Shown here in pieces: positions 30,851-40,575 of a stretch of 64,000 nucleotides of DNA. The first letter of the stretch is position 1, and every line of letters starts with the position of its first letter. The DNA is from Candidatus Ferrigenium altingense (GTDB taxonomy: Bacteria; Pseudomonadota; Gammaproteobacteria; Burkholderiales; Gallionellaceae). Under the pieces are notes generated by a model, which worked only from the letters and a program-made list of their open reading frames with translations, made no database searches and was not told the origin of the DNA. Where the stretch lies: contig JAHRYS010000004.1 of assembly GCA_020621985.1 (NCBI GenBank), positions 158,646 to 222,645 of the forward strand, written 5' to 3'. The position numbers were made by a program, and so were the translations under genes.

Positions 30851-31231
30851 TCAGGCTGCCTGCACGGCAATCCGGTCGCGCTGCGCGATGATGCGGTTGC
30901 GCTCATCCACATAGACGAGCTGCGGGTGGAATTTTTGCAGTTCCAGTTCAGAATACATGGCATAGGTGGCGATGATCAGGATATCGCCCGGGTTGGCCTT
31001 GTGCGCGGCCGCGCCGTTCACGGAAATCACGCCGGACCCGCGTTGCGCGCGGATCGCGTAGGTAGTGAAACGTTCGCCATTGGTGACGTTGTAAATATCG
31101 ATCTGCTGATATTCCTTGATATCGGCGGCGTCCAGCAAATCGTCGTCGATCGCGCAGGAACCTTCATAGTGCAACTCGGAGTGCGTGACACGCACCCGGT
31201 GCAGCTTGGCTTTAAGCATGATTCTTTGCAT
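30851..31231 (-). CDS. panD: Aspartate 1-decarboxylase
   Basis: A 126-residue proenzyme that makes beta-alanine for pantothenate. The self-cleavage site is YEGSCAID, with Ser25 expected to become the pyruvoyl group; residue numbering matches E. coli PanD. AAGGGAAG precedes the ATG. It follows panC on the same strand, completing the panB-panC-panD set. Confidence 0.96.
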   Translation of the reverse strand: MQRIMLKAKLHRVRVTHSELHYEGSCAIDDDLLDAADIKEYQQIDIYNVTNGERFTTYAIRAQRGSGVISVNGAAAHKANPGDILIIATYAMYSELELQKFHPQLVYVDERNRIIAQRDRIAVQAA

Positions 31232-31288
31232 GTAGTACTTCCCTTTCCGGCAGGGTGCGGATTATATAGCAATCAATCGGCCAAGTAA

Positions 31289-32137
31289 TCAATCAACCAG
31301 GCAAACCTCGACATTGTCCAGCAGGCGGGTATTGCCCAGCTGGGCCGCCGCCAATATCACCAGTTCGCGCTGCGCCAGATCATCTTTTACGGGGCTGGCC
31401 GGCTGCAAGTCAGACTGGTTGCGCACCGCCACGTAATCCACCAGCCAGTCCCTTGCGGCGAGAGCTTCGACCGCCCGTTCCTGCAATCGTTCAAAATCGC
31501 GCTCACCCTGCAGGATGGCCTGCCTCATCCCTTGCAGCGTCCGGTACAGGAAAACCGCTTCGCCGCGCTCGCCCGCGCTCAGGTACTGGTTGCGCGAGCT
31601 CAGCGCCAGGCCGTCCGCCGCGCGCACCGTCTCGCCGCCGACGATGCGCACCGGCAGGTTCAACTCGGAAACCATCCGGCGGATGATGTGCAGTTGCTGG
31701 TAATCCTTCTTGCCGAACAGCGCGGCGTGCGGCTGCACGATATTGAGCAGTTTCAGCACCACGGTCGCCATACCGCGAAAATGCCCGGGGCGCGTCGCAC
31801 CGCACAGCTCGCTGGCAATCGGCGGCGGCTCGACGAACACGGTTTGCTGGGCGGGATATATTTCGTTGGCCGGCGGCGCGAATACCACGTCCGCCAAGCC
31901 ATGCAATTGGGCGCAATCCGCCTCCAGCGTGCGCGGATAGCGGTCGAAATCCTCGCTCGGGCCGAATTGCAGCGGATTGACGAAAATGCTCGCCACCACG
32001 CAACTGCCGTGCTCGCGCGCCTGCCTCACCAGGTTGAGATGCCCCTCATGCAGGTTGCCCATGGTCGGCACAAAAGCAATGGTGCGCTCATTGCCCAGAC
32101 GGGCTCGCAGTTCGGCGATAGTTGAAATAACTTGCAT
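31289..32137 (-). CDS. panC: Pantothenate synthetase
   Basis: A 282-residue ligase joining pantoate and beta-alanine using ATP. PTMGNLHEGHLNLV carries the HIGH-like nucleotide motif, and LFGKKDYQQLHIIRRM and LALSSRNQYLS the later active-site segments. It is separated from panB by 163 bases holding an inverted repeat. Confidence 0.96.
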   Translation of the reverse strand: MQVISTIAELRARLGNERTIAFVPTMGNLHEGHLNLVRQAREHGSCVVASIFVNPLQFGPSEDFDRYPRTLEADCAQLHGLADVVFAPPANEIYPAQQTVFVEPPPIASELCGATRPGHFRGMATVVLKLLNIVQPHAALFGKKDYQQLHIIRRMVSELNLPVRIVGGETVRAADGLALSSRNQYLSAGERGEAVFLYRTLQGMRQAILQGERDFERLQERAVEALAARDWLVDYVAVRNQSDLQPASPVKDDLAQRELVILAAAQLGNTRLLDNVEVCLVD

Positions 32138-32156
32138 TAAGCTTAAAAACCTCAGT

Positions 32157-32289
32157 TAGCCACAGATTGACACGGATAAACACGGATAAAACATCATATT
32201 ACAGGAAGGGTATTCACCCAAACAGCACAGGAAAAAGCAGATGCAAACGGTTGCTCATCTGTGTCTATCCGTGTTCATCCGTGGCTCAA
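32157..32289. repeat. Interspersed repeat with inverted ends (CACGGAT family)
   Basis: The left arm AGCCACAGATTGACACGGAT (from 32158) and the right arm ending CATCCGTGGCT (to 32285) are imperfect complements over roughly 29 bases, with about 75 bases between. It fills the panB-panC gap. The arms share sequence with the hairpin at 25652-25700. Confidence 0.75.
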
Positions 32290-32300
32290 TTAGTTATAGG

Positions 32301-33092
32301 TTAAAAACTATGTTCCGGCGCAGGGAAACTACCTGCCTTGACCTCGGCGACGTAATTTTTCACCGCCGCCGCGATGCCGTCCGCGCCCTGCAGGAAATTT
32401 TTCGCGAAGCGCGCCTTCTTGCCCGGATAGATGTCCAGCATGTCGTACAGCACCAGCACCTGCCCGGAGCAGGCCGCGCCCGCGCCGATGCCGATGGTGG
32501 GAATGGAAAGCGCGGCGGTGATCTCCGCCGCCAGCAGCGCGGGGATGGTTTCCAGCACCAGCATCCCCGCGCCGGCCTGCTCCAGCGCCGCCGCATCCTT
32601 CAGCAACCGTTGCGCAGCGGCAGGCTCCCTGCCCTGCACGCGGTAGCCGCCCATCTGGTGCACCGATTGCGGCGTCAGGCCGATATGCCCGCATACCGGG
32701 ATGCCGCGCCCGGTGAGAAATTCCACCGTTTCGGCCATCTCGACACCGCCTTCCAGCTTGACCATCTGTGCGCCCGCCGCCATCAGCTTTGCGGCATGCG
32801 CAAAGGTTTCCTGCGGGCTGATCTGGAACGTGCCGAACGGCATGTCGCCGATGATGAATACCTGCCTGGCACCGCGCGCCACACAGGCCGTGTGGTAAAC
32901 CATGTCGTCCAGCGAAACCGGCAACGTGGTCTCGTGCCCCTGTATCACCATGCCGAGCGAATCGCCGACCAGCAGCACGTCCACACCCTGCGCCTCGAGC
33001 AGCGCGGCAAAGCTCGCGTCATAGCAGGTCAGCACGGCGATCTTCTCGTCCTTGCTGCGCATAGTTTGCAGTGTGGTTAGCGTTGTTCTCAT
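32301..33092 (-). CDS. panB: 3-methyl-2-oxobutanoate hydroxymethyltransferase
   Basis: A 263-residue TIM-barrel enzyme making ketopantoate. [29 protein letters not shown] and [11 protein letters not shown] are family motifs with metal and substrate ligands. The ATG at 33092 overlaps the stop of the kinase gene (TGATG), so the pair is coupled. Confidence 0.96.
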   Translation of the reverse strand: MRTTLTTLQTMRSKDEKIAVLTCYDASFAALLEAQGVDVLLVGDSLGMVIQGHETTLPVSLDDMVYHTACVARGARQVFIIGDMPFGTFQISPQETFAHAAKLMAAGAQMVKLEGGVEMAETVEFLTGRGIPVCGHIGLTPQSVHQMGGYRVQGREPAAAQRLLKDAAALEQAGAGMLVLETIPALLAAEITAALSIPTIGIGAGAACSGQVLVLYDMLDIYPGKKARFAKNFLQGADGIAAAVKNYVAEVKAGSFPAPEHSF

Positions 33093-33733
33093 CAATCCCC
33101 CTGGCTGAAAAATTCGCGCGGCCCGCGCATTTCCCTGATGCGTTGCAGCAGCAAGGCAAAATCCCCGGCATCCTCCTCGAAGTTCAGGTGTTCGGTATTC
33201 ACCATCAGCACCGGGGCCGCGTCGTAATGATAGAAGAAATCGCTGTAGCCTTGTGCCACGCGCTGCAAATAATCGTCGGAAATAGCCTGTTCGTATGGCT
33301 TGGCGCGGCGGCGCACGCGCTCCGCCAGCGTTTCCGGCGCGGCCTGCAAGTAGATCACCAGATCCGGCGCGGGCGCCTCCAATTGCAGGGTACGGTAAAT
33401 CTGCTGGTACAGCGCGAACTCCGCGTCGCTCAGGTTGAGCCGCGCAAACAGCGGATCCTTGTCGAACAGGTAATCCGCCACGGTGCTCGCGCGGAACAGA
33501 TCCATCTGCGCCAGGTCGCGCACTTCGTTGCCGCGCTGGAACAGGAAAAACAGTTGTGTCGCCAGCGCATGGCGCGGCGGATCCTGGTAAAAGCGCGCGA
33601 GAAAGGGGTTTTCATCCGGCTTTTCCAGCAGCGCCGCAGCGCCGGTATGCTGCGCGAGGCGGCGCGCGAGGCTGGTCTTGCCCGCGCCGATCGGCCCCTC
33701 CACGACTACGTAACGATACTTATCATGCAGCAT
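33092..33733 (-). CDS. Deoxynucleoside kinase family protein
   Basis: A 213-residue P-loop kinase (dNK family, PF01712-like). [19 protein letters not shown] is the Walker A region, and the LID-like [11 protein letters not shown] segment follows later. Relatives phosphorylate deoxyadenosine or deoxyguanosine. The start at ATG 33733 overlaps the last bases of folK; a longer frame upstream only shadows folK. The substrate is not deducible. Confidence 0.88.
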   Translation of the reverse strand: MLHDKYRYVVVEGPIGAGKTSLARRLAQHTGAAALLEKPDENPFLARFYQDPPRHALATQLFFLFQRGNEVRDLAQMDLFRASTVADYLFDKDPLFARLNLSDAEFALYQQIYRTLQLEAPAPDLVIYLQAAPETLAERVRRRAKPYEQAISDDYLQRVAQGYSDFFYHYDAAPVLMVNTEHLNFEEDAGDFALLLQRIREMRGPREFFSQGD

Positions 33734-34214
33734 CGGCGAGTTTCTCCAATACCTGATCCGAGCAATTCTGCAACGCCTGCCGCGCCGGGCCCATGCCGGG
33801 TATGGCGGCATCCGGTGCGATCTCCAGCAGCGGTTGCAGCACGAAGGCGCGCAAGTGCATCTGCGGGTGCGGAAGAGTCAGACCGTGCTCGTGCAGTTGC
33901 ATATCGTCATACAGCAGCACATCCAGATCCAGAGTGCGCGGCGCGTTGCGAAAGGTGCGCTCGCGGCCATGCTCATGCTCGATTTGCAGCAAGGCTTGCA
34001 ACAAGGCTTGCGGGGTCAGGGCCGTAGCAACTTTCGCCACCGCATTCACGAACTCCGGCTGATCCGGATAGCCCAGCGGCGCGCTGCGGTACAGCGACGA
34101 ATGGGCGACGAGGCGCGTTTCCGGCAATCCGTCAAGCTCGTCGAAGGCGCGCTGCAATTGGCTGCGCGGGTCTTCCAGATTGCTGCCAAGCCCGATGAAG
34201 GCGAGGTGCGGCAT
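33723..34214 (-). CDS. folK: 2-amino-4-hydroxy-6-hydroxymethyldihydropteridine pyrophosphokinase
   Basis: A 163-residue folate-pathway kinase. FIGLGSNLEDP opens the protein, and NAPRTLDLDVLLYDD carries the metal-binding aspartates and PHPQMHLRAFVLQPL the C-terminal signature. Its ATG overlaps the pcnB stop (TAATG). Confidence 0.96.
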   Translation of the reverse strand: MPHLAFIGLGSNLEDPRSQLQRAFDELDGLPETRLVAHSSLYRSAPLGYPDQPEFVNAVAKVATALTPQALLQALLQIEHEHGRERTFRNAPRTLDLDVLLYDDMQLHEHGLTLPHPQMHLRAFVLQPLLEIAPDAAIPGMGPARQALQNCSDQVLEKLADAA

Positions 34215-35557
34215 TACGCTACCGGCTCATTCGCTACTGCCTGCGGTTTCTTGCGCGGCTTGCGGCGGCGTTTCTTGTCGCCGGCGCCCTCAGGTTGCAG
34301 CATTTCCGCCTGCCGTTCGATACTGGCATCCTGGAATTCATCCCACCACAAACCGAGTTCGTCATTCACTTCGCCGCTGGCGCAGCGCAGCAACAAAAAG
34401 TCGAACCCGGCGCGGAAGCGCGGCTGCTCAAGCAAACGGAACGGGCGTTGCCCGGCGCGCTGCTCGAAGCGTTGCTGCAGCAGCCAGATTTCTTTCATCA
34501 CCGCGTCATGGCGGTGCGGGATGGCAAGCTGCTCCTTCTGCCTGGCCAGCACCTCATCCATCGCCTCGTGCATTGCGCCCACCGGGCGTTCGCCTTGCTG
34601 CACGCGCAAATTCCATGCCGCCAGCACCTCATGCCAGAGCAATGCGGCAAACAGGAATGCGGGCGAAACCGTCTTGTCCTGACTGAGACGCTCATCGGTA
34701 TTGCGCAGCGCCAGCATGACGAATTTCTCGCCCATCGGCTGTTCCAGGATCACATCCAGCAACGGCAGCAGGCCATGATGCAAGTTCATCTTGCGCAATT
34801 GCTGGATGCATTCCACCGAATGCCCGGACAACAGCATCTTCAACACTTCATCGAGCAAACGCGACTGCGGCACGTTGTCGAGCAAATTTTTCATCCCGGC
34901 GATCGGTGCGGCAGTTGCGGCGTCGATCTGCATGCCCAGCTTCGCGGACAAACGTACCGCACGCAGCATCCGCACCGGGTCTTCGCGGTAGCGCACCAGC
35001 GGGTCGCCGATCATGCGCAGCAGGCGTTTGCGGGTATCGGCATAGCCGTTGTGATAGTCGAGAATCTCCTGCGTGGACGGGTCATAGAACAACGCGTTGG
35101 CGGTGAAATCGCGCCGCGCCGCATCCTGCTCCCGGTCGCCGAACTGGTTGTCGCGCAGCAGGCGGCCATGCTCGTCGGTCTGCGCGTCTTCGGCCTCGAT
35201 CATGCTGCGAAAGGTGGAAACCTCGACCACCTCCTCGCCGAACATCACGTGCACGATCTGGAAGCGCCGCCCGATGATGCGCGAACGGCGGAACACGCGG
35301 CGCACCTCCTCCGGCGTGGCATCGGTCGCCACATCGAAATCCTTGGGGATGCGCTTCAGCAGCAGGTCGCGCACTGCGCCGCCCACCACATAGGCCTGAT
35401 AGCCGGCCGCCTGCAGGCCGTCAGTGACTTTCTGCGCGCCATAACTGATCTGCTCGCGCGGCACGCCATGCAATTCGAACGGGATCACCTGTGCATTCCC
35501 TGATGATCTGACTTTTGCTGATTTACGGAATACGCGTTTGAAGAGTTTTTTAATCAT
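34214..35557 (-). CDS. pcnB: Poly(A) polymerase I
   Basis: A 447-residue nucleotidyltransferase that adds 3' poly(A) tails and promotes RNA decay. VVGGAVRDLLL and KDFDVATDATPEEV form the active site with the catalytic Asp pair, and RREDFTANALF-like RRDFTANALFYD follows. The C-terminus is basic (KKRRRKPRKK). I place the start at ATG 35557 (MIKKLFKRVF). An upstream extension has no support. The order pcnB-folK resembles enterobacteria. Confidence 0.95.
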   Translation of the reverse strand: MIKKLFKRVFRKSAKVRSSGNAQVIPFELHGVPREQISYGAQKVTDGLQAAGYQAYVVGGAVRDLLLKRIPKDFDVATDATPEEVRRVFRRSRIIGRRFQIVHVMFGEEVVEVSTFRSMIEAEDAQTDEHGRLLRDNQFGDREQDAARRDFTANALFYDPSTQEILDYHNGYADTRKRLLRMIGDPLVRYREDPVRMLRAVRLSAKLGMQIDAATAAPIAGMKNLLDNVPQSRLLDEVLKMLLSGHSVECIQQLRKMNLHHGLLPLLDVILEQPMGEKFVMLALRNTDERLSQDKTVSPAFLFAALLWHEVLAAWNLRVQQGERPVGAMHEAMDEVLARQKEQLAIPHRHDAVMKEIWLLQQRFEQRAGQRPFRLLEQPRFRAGFDFLLLRCASGEVNDELGLWWDEFQDASIERQAEMLQPEGAGDKKRRRKPRKKPQAVANEPVA

Positions 35558-35646
35558 GCATTCTTTAACAAATTGGAGCGCGATACGGCCACGCAAAGGA
35601 GTGCGGATTATACACTGCGGCCATTTAGGAAACCTTTGCAGCAATG

Positions 35647-35670
35647 AAAAACGCGCCTTGCGGCGCGTTT
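35647..35670 (-). terminator. Terminator after the psiF-like gene
   Basis: AAACGCGCC/GGCGCGTTT, loop TTGC, followed on the minus strand by a T run. It lies 20 bases past the stop of the psiF-like gene. Confidence 0.8.
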
Positions 35671-35689
35671 CCGGTGCGACACATAGCGC

Positions 35690-36031
35690 TTAGCCCTTCA
35701 GGCAGGCACTCATGAATTTCTTGCGTTCATCGCCCTTCAACCCCTTGGTCTTGGCATCGGCATTGCACGCCTTCATTTTGTCTTGTTGCGCGGACGAAGC
35801 TGCGGGGGTAGCAGGAGTGGCTGGGGTCGCCGCCGCAGGAGCGCCCGCCATCGCATCATGCTTCAGCACATAATCCTTGGACAGGCATTTCTTCATGAAC
35901 GCCTTGCGTTCATCCCCCTTCATGCCTGTCGCTTCCTTGCTGCAACCCTTCATCTTCTCGCCTGCCGCAAAAGCCGGAGCAGAAACGGTAAATGCAAAAC
36001 CCAAACAAGCCAGTGCGATCATTTTTTTCAT
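35690..36031 (-). CDS. PsiF-repeat exported protein
   Basis: A 113-residue protein with a signal peptide (MKKMIALACLGFAFTVSAPA, cleavage near residue 22). Two PsiF-type repeats follow: KGCSKEATGMKGDERKAFMK and KACNADAKTKGLKGDERKKF, each with paired cysteines, separated by an Ala/Pro/Thr linker. PsiF is phosphate-starvation-inducible in E. coli. I see no clear Pho box here. AAGGAG precedes the ATG. Function unknown. Confidence 0.88.
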   Translation of the reverse strand: MKKMIALACLGFAFTVSAPAFAAGEKMKGCSKEATGMKGDERKAFMKKCLSKDYVLKHDAMAGAPAAATPATPATPAASSAQQDKMKACNADAKTKGLKGDERKKFMSACLKG

Positions 36032-36122
36032 GTAAATCTCCTTGGAGTTAGTGGCGGCGATGGATCAACGGGGATAAACACAGCAACCCCGAAACGCACC
36101 CTAACCCGCGCCCATCGCACGG

Positions 36123-36157
36123 TCAATATGCCGAAATGCCTAGATAATCCGGCCTAG
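36123..36157 (+). repeat. 35-bp direct repeat, left copy
   Basis: TCAATATGCCGAAATGCCTA followed by GATAATCCGGCCTAG. The right copy at 36997-37031 differs at one base. The two copies enclose a segment of about 840 bases with one lower-GC gene. Confidence 0.85.
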
Positions 36158-36237
36158 CCTGTGAGTGTCGTGGCATGGCTGAAAATTTAATGCCAAGCTG
36201 AGGTCACTCCATCTCCATTTCATCACTCTTTTTAAGA

Positions 36238-36825
36238 TTATTCACCACACTCTTCATCAACTGGGTCTTCGCACCGCAGGCCCTTGGTAGATATTGGAAG
36301 GAATACTCGCTTATGCACATCAAACATCCACGCACGTTTTACCTTGTCGGATTTGGCATAAGCACAATCCTTACCCATTCGCTGCTCGTAGAATCCCACG
36401 ATAACCCGCTTGTCTTCTTCTGAAGCGCGACACCTATGCGAGAGTGGAAGCCCTTCTCGTCTCGGTTCAAATACCCCGTTCCTATATTCCCAATCACGTA
36501 ATTTTTCTGGAAGAACTAGTACAGCAAGAATTTCTTCGCCCCGATTCCATTCAAAAAACCTACTTGTAATCAGCACATGCCACTTATTAGCGTATAAACC
36601 TTCCTCAATCGTGAAATTAGAACCATCATCCAATTCCCCGCCAACCCCTCCACTCGCTTTCAGAACAAAATTTGGGATACTGCCACTCGCTTTACCTTCG
36701 ATTGCCGGAGGAATCTTCATCCCCACTAGAGCTTTGATTTCTGGAGGCTCAATTTCTGCCCACACACGCGCCGATAGCATCAGCGCAACCGTTAAAGGGA
36801 TCAGCTTCGCATTATGTTTTCGCAT
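36238..36825 (-). CDS. Putative exported protein of unknown function
   Basis: A 195-residue protein with a signal peptide (residues 1-23, ending ARVWA). I do not recognise a family. The mature part has a GSIPNFVLKASGGVGGEL stretch, four cysteines in the C-terminal half (HRCRA, KDCAY, LRCED, EECGE) that could form disulfides, and alternating hydrophobic strands. GGGAG precedes the ATG. Base composition is AT-richer than its neighbours, and the gene lies between 35-bp direct repeats, which suggests recent arrival. Confidence 0.75.
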   Translation of the reverse strand: MRKHNAKLIPLTVALMLSARVWAEIEPPEIKALVGMKIPPAIEGKASGSIPNFVLKASGGVGGELDDGSNFTIEEGLYANKWHVLITSRFFEWNRGEEILAVLVLPEKLRDWEYRNGVFEPRREGLPLSHRCRASEEDKRVIVGFYEQRMGKDCAYAKSDKVKRAWMFDVHKRVFLPISTKGLRCEDPVDEECGE

Positions 36826-36996
36826 TCTTTATCTCCCGTTCAAAGCCCAAAGCCTGTTCAGGCTTTGCTGATCGTCATCTTGATAAGTGTGGGTAGCTAC
36901 AATTATCTGCCGGGGTTGCGCTGTCGGTAGCTCAGGGAGGGCAGGCGGTTGTCCGTTCGGTTCATGGGCGTAACCTACCCCGCACCGCACAGAGAA

Positions 36997-37031
36997 TCAA
37001 TATGCCGAAATGCCTAGATAATCCAGCCTAG
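36997..37031 (+). repeat. 35-bp direct repeat, right copy
   Basis: Matches 36123-36157 with one difference. It overlaps the end of the amidotransferase gene, whose TAG stop (37028-37030) lies inside the repeat. Flanking bases before both copies are also loosely similar. Confidence 0.85.
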
Positions 37032-37729
37032 GCAGGCAATCCGGCGATCCATTTCGCATAGAGCCGCGCTGCAATATCCCGCAGGCGCGGCAGCTCGTCC
37101 GCCGTCTGCCGCCGCATCTCAGCGGCGGATTGCACCGCCTGGCTGTCGGAGGCTAGTTCATCCGCACCGATCTCGCACCAGGAAACGATCATCGCGGCAT
37201 TCATCTCGACGTGGCATTGCAGCGCGAGGTGCTTGCCGATGGCCCAGGCCTGGTTGGCGCAATGAGCGCTGGACAACAAAAGCGTCGCGCCTTGCGGCAG
37301 ACTGAAGGTTTCGCCGTGCCAATGGAATGCCTGAAAGTCTTGTATCGCACCGAACCACGCGCGCGCGCTGTCGTTGTCCGCCACCGTCACTTCGCCCCAG
37401 CCGATCTCCTTCACCGGGTTGCGCGATACCGTGCCGCCCAGCGCCTTGGAAATCAGTTGCCCGCCGAGGCAATGTCCCAGTACGGGAATATCCCTGGCTA
37501 CCGCCTCGCGGATCAGGGCCAGCGCCGGCGCTATCCACGGCAGGTCGTCGTTGACGCTCATCGGCCCGCCCATGAACACCAGCCCGGAATAAGCCTCGGC
37601 GGAAGACGGCACGGCATCGCCCGCATCGATGGCGATCAACTGCCACGGAATTTGTTGCCTATCGAGGAATTCGGCGAGATAGCCGGGGCCTTCGGCGGCG
37701 GCGTGGCGGAAGATCGCGATGGGTTTCAT
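37028..37729 (-). CDS. Class I glutamine amidotransferase-like protein
   Basis: A 233-residue protein resembling GMP-synthase-type glutaminase domains. The nucleophile elbow GHCLGGQ and the HVE catalytic dyad (LQCHVEMN) are present, so hydrolase activity is plausible. It stands alone without a synthetase domain. Relatives include GuaA-like and gamma-glutamyl hydrolase-type enzymes; substrate unknown. Its 3' end lies in a direct repeat. Confidence 0.85.
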   Translation of the reverse strand: MKPIAIFRHAAAEGPGYLAEFLDRQQIPWQLIAIDAGDAVPSSAEAYSGLVFMGGPMSVNDDLPWIAPALALIREAVARDIPVLGHCLGGQLISKALGGTVSRNPVKEIGWGEVTVADNDSARAWFGAIQDFQAFHWHGETFSLPQGATLLLSSAHCANQAWAIGKHLALQCHVEMNAAMIVSWCEIGADELASDSQAVQSAAEMRRQTADELPRLRDIAARLYAKWIAGLPA

Positions 37730-37828
37730 AAGATATGGGAAGGGTTAAGGGAGAAGGGAACGCACCTGCGGTGCTCAAGGGAAAATACCAAACCCGCCCT
37801 TACCCTTCCCCCCTTCTCTCTTCCCCCT

Positions 37829-38632
37829 TCACTGTTTGGTCTTATCCCGCTCAATCAGCGCATAGGCCGAATGGTTGTGTATCGATTCAAAATTCTCCGA
37901 TTCCACAATGAAAGCATCGATACGCTCATCGGCGTTCAGCACCGCCGCCACGTCGCGCACCATGTCCTCGACGAACTTGGGATTATCGTAGGCGCGCTCG
38001 GTGACGAATTTTTCGTCGGGGCGCTTGAGCAGGCCGAACAGTTCGCAGGAGGCCTGCTCCTCGGCGATGCGCACCACCTCTTCGATCCAGACGAAACGAT
38101 TGGTGCGCAGCGTAAGCGTGACGTGAGAACGCTGGTTATGCGCGCCGCGTTCGGAAATCTTCTTGGAGCAGGGGCACAGGCTGGTGACGGGCACCACCAC
38201 CTTCATCGTGACGCGCGCCTTGCCGTCAATCATCTCGCCGATCAGCGTCACGTCGTAATCGAGCAGGCTATGCACGCCGGATACCGGCGCCGTCTTGTTC
38301 ACAAAATACGGGAAACTCATTTCGATGTAGCCGGACTGCGCTTCCAGGCGGATCACCATCTCATGCAAGATGCTCTCGAAGGATTCCACGGAGATTTCGC
38401 GTTCATGCTCGTTGAGTATCTCGACGAAACGCGACATGTGCGTGCCCTTGAAGTTATGCGGCAGGTGCACGTACATGTTGAAGGTGGCGATGGTGTGCTG
38501 CACGCCGATGCTCTGATCCTTCACCTTGACCGGATGGCGGATACCCTTGATGCCGACGCGATTGATCGCTAGATGGCGCGTATCGGCGGAATTTTGCACA
38601 TCGGCGATGGGAGTTGGTGCGGGAGAATTCAT
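37829..38632 (-). CDS. folE2: GTP cyclohydrolase FolE2 (type IB)
   Basis: A 267-residue enzyme that makes dihydroneopterin triphosphate from GTP, the first step of folate synthesis. The active-site motif [10 protein letters not shown] and the acidic/His residues of the T-fold (e.g. [10 protein letters not shown]) are present. Start ATG 38632 has GAGG 6 bases upstream. It follows dxs after an inverted repeat. Confidence 0.95.
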   Translation of the reverse strand: MNSPAPTPIADVQNSADTRHLAINRVGIKGIRHPVKVKDQSIGVQHTIATFNMYVHLPHNFKGTHMSRFVEILNEHEREISVESFESILHEMVIRLEAQSGYIEMSFPYFVNKTAPVSGVHSLLDYDVTLIGEMIDGKARVTMKVVVPVTSLCPCSKKISERGAHNQRSHVTLTLRTNRFVWIEEVVRIAEEQASCELFGLLKRPDEKFVTERAYDNPKFVEDMVRDVAAVLNADERIDAFIVESENFESIHNHSAYALIERDKTKQ

Positions 38633-38656
38633 GGTTGCCCTCATTTGGATAAATGG

Positions 38657-38724
38657 GTAGGGGCGTAAGGCATTACGCCCTTCTCGTGGCATATCAAAAA
38701 GGGCGTAATGCCTTACGCCCCTAC
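38657..38724. repeat. Perfect 24-bp inverted repeat spanning the dxs stop codon
   Basis: Arms 38657-38680 and 38701-38724 (GTAGGGGCGTAAGGCATTAC... and complement) are perfect over 24 bases with a 20-base loop. The right arm contains the dxs stop codon (38713-38715) and its last codons. It occupies most of the dxs-folE2 gap. Confidence 0.9.
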
Positions 38725-40575
38725 GGAAACGGTAATCGCCTTCACCAGCCCGGCGGCGTCCAGGCCGCAATCCGCCAGCATCCGCGCGTGCTCGCCCTGT
38801 TCGATGAAGCGATCCGGCAAACCGAGTTGCAGCACGGGGATGACGATACCATGCTGTTGCAGACATTCCGCCACCGCGCTGCCCGCGCCGCCCTGCACGG
38901 CATTTTCTTCCACCGTGACCAGCAGCTCGTGTTCGCGCGCCAGACGCAGCACCAGCTCGGCATCCAGCGGCTTGACGAAGCGCATGTTGGCCACCGTTGC
39001 ATCCAGTTGTTCGCCGGCCGCCAGCGCGGGAGCCAGCATCGAACCGAAGGCCAGGATCGCCACACGTTTGCCTGCACGGCGCAATTCGCCCTTGCCGATT
39101 GGCAGGACGCGCATCTCCTGGCTGACCGTCACGCCGGGGCCGCAACCGCGCGGATAGCGCACCGCGCTCGGCGTATTCAATTGGAACGCGGTATAGAGCA
39201 TCTGGCGGCATTCGTCCGCGTCAGCCGGCGCCATCACCGTCATGTTGGGAATGCAGCGCAGATAGGAAAGATCGAAGCTGCCCGCATGAGTCGCGCCGTC
39301 CGCGCCGACCAGCCCGCCGCGATCGATCGCCAATACCACCGGCAGGTTCTGGATCGCAATATCGTGGATGAGCTGGTCGTAGGCGCGCTGCAAAAAGGTC
39401 GAATAGATCGCCACCACCGGCTTGAAGCCGTCGCAGGCCAAGCCGGCGGCAAACGTCAGCGCGTGCTGTTCGGCGATGCCCACGTCGAAATAGCGCGCCG
39501 GAAAACGTTCGGCAAATTCCCCCATCCCGGAGCCTTCGCACATCGCCGGCGTGATGCCGACCAGCCGCTCATCCTGCGCGGCCATGTCGCACAGCCACTG
39601 TCCGAACACCTCGGCATAAGTGGGTTTGGCGGGCTGTTCTTCGGTCTGGGCTGGTTTGGCGGCGATACCGTTGGCCGGGTCGAACTTGCTCACGCCGTGA
39701 TACAAGACGCAGTCCCGCTCGGCATGCGTGTAGCCCCTGCCCTTCTGCGTGACCACATGCAGGAACTGCGGGCCGCTGAGCTGGCGGATGTTGCCCAGCG
39801 TGTCCAGCAGCACATCCAGGTCGTGCCCGTCGACCGGCCCGATGTAGTTGAAGCCGAATTCCTCGAACAGCGTGCTCGGCGTCACCATGCCCTTGACGTG
39901 CTCTTCGGCGCGCTTGGCGAATTCCAGCACCGGCGGCATCCCCTTGAACATTTTTTCGCTGCCGCGCCGCATCGCCGCATAGAAGCGCCCCGACATCAGC
40001 CTGGCCAGATAATTATTCAGCGCGCCGACCGGCCGCGAAATCGACATGTCGTTGTCGTTGAGGATGACCAGCAGGTTGGCGTCGAGCGCGCCGGCATTGT
40101 TGAGCGCCTCGAAGGCCATCCCGCCGGTCAGCGCGCCGTCGCCGATGATCGCCACCGCGCGCCGCTCGGAATTTTCCAGTTGCGCCGCGACCGCCATGCC
40201 CAGCGCCGCCGAGATCGACGTGCTGGAATGCCCGGTGCCGAAGGCATCGTAGGGGCTTTCGTCGCGCTTCGGGAAACCGGCGATGCCGCCCGCCATGCGC
40301 AGCTTGCCCATCGCTTCGCGCCGCCCGGTGAGGATCTTGTGCGCGTAGGTCTGGTGCCCCACGTCCCATACCAGCCGGTCGTCCGGCGTGTGGTAGATGT
40401 AATGCAATGCGATGGTCAGCTCGACCGTGCCGAGGTTGGAAGACAGATGCCCGCCGGTCTTGCTCACCGACTCGACCAGAAAGCAGCGCAGCTCGGCGGC
40501 GAGTTGCGGCAACTGCGCGCGTTCCAGCTTGCGCAAATCGTCCGGGAGGTTGATGGAAGCCAGCAATGGGTGCAT
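38713..40575 (-). CDS. dxs: 1-deoxy-D-xylulose-5-phosphate synthase
   Basis: A 620-residue thiamine-diphosphate enzyme starting the MEP isoprenoid pathway. [43 protein letters not shown] and [18 protein letters not shown] carry the cofactor sites. [15 protein letters not shown] and later segments form the transketolase C-terminal domains. The ATG at 40575 overlaps the ispA stop (TGATG). The final residues VGA and the stop are encoded by a dispersed repeat. Confidence 0.97.
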   Translation of the reverse strand: MHPLLASINLPDDLRKLERAQLPQLAAELRCFLVESVSKTGGHLSSNLGTVELTIALHYIYHTPDDRLVWDVGHQTYAHKILTGRREAMGKLRMAGGIAGFPKRDESPYDAFGTGHSSTSISAALGMAVAAQLENSERRAVAIIGDGALTGGMAFEALNNAGALDANLLVILNDNDMSISRPVGALNNYLARLMSGRFYAAMRRGSEKMFKGMPPVLEFAKRAEEHVKGMVTPSTLFEEFGFNYIGPVDGHDLDVLLDTLGNIRQLSGPQFLHVVTQKGRGYTHAERDCVLYHGVSKFDPANGIAAKPAQTEEQPAKPTYAEVFGQWLCDMAAQDERLVGITPAMCEGSGMGEFAERFPARYFDVGIAEQHALTFAAGLACDGFKPVVAIYSTFLQRAYDQLIHDIAIQNLPVVLAIDRGGLVGADGATHAGSFDLSYLRCIPNMTVMAPADADECRQMLYTAFQLNTPSAVRYPRGCGPGVTVSQEMRVLPIGKGELRRAGKRVAILAFGSMLAPALAAGEQLDATVANMRFVKPLDAELVLRLAREHELLVTVEENAVQGGAGSAVAECLQQHGIVIPVLQLGLPDRFIEQGEHARMLADCGLDAAGLVKAITVSVGA

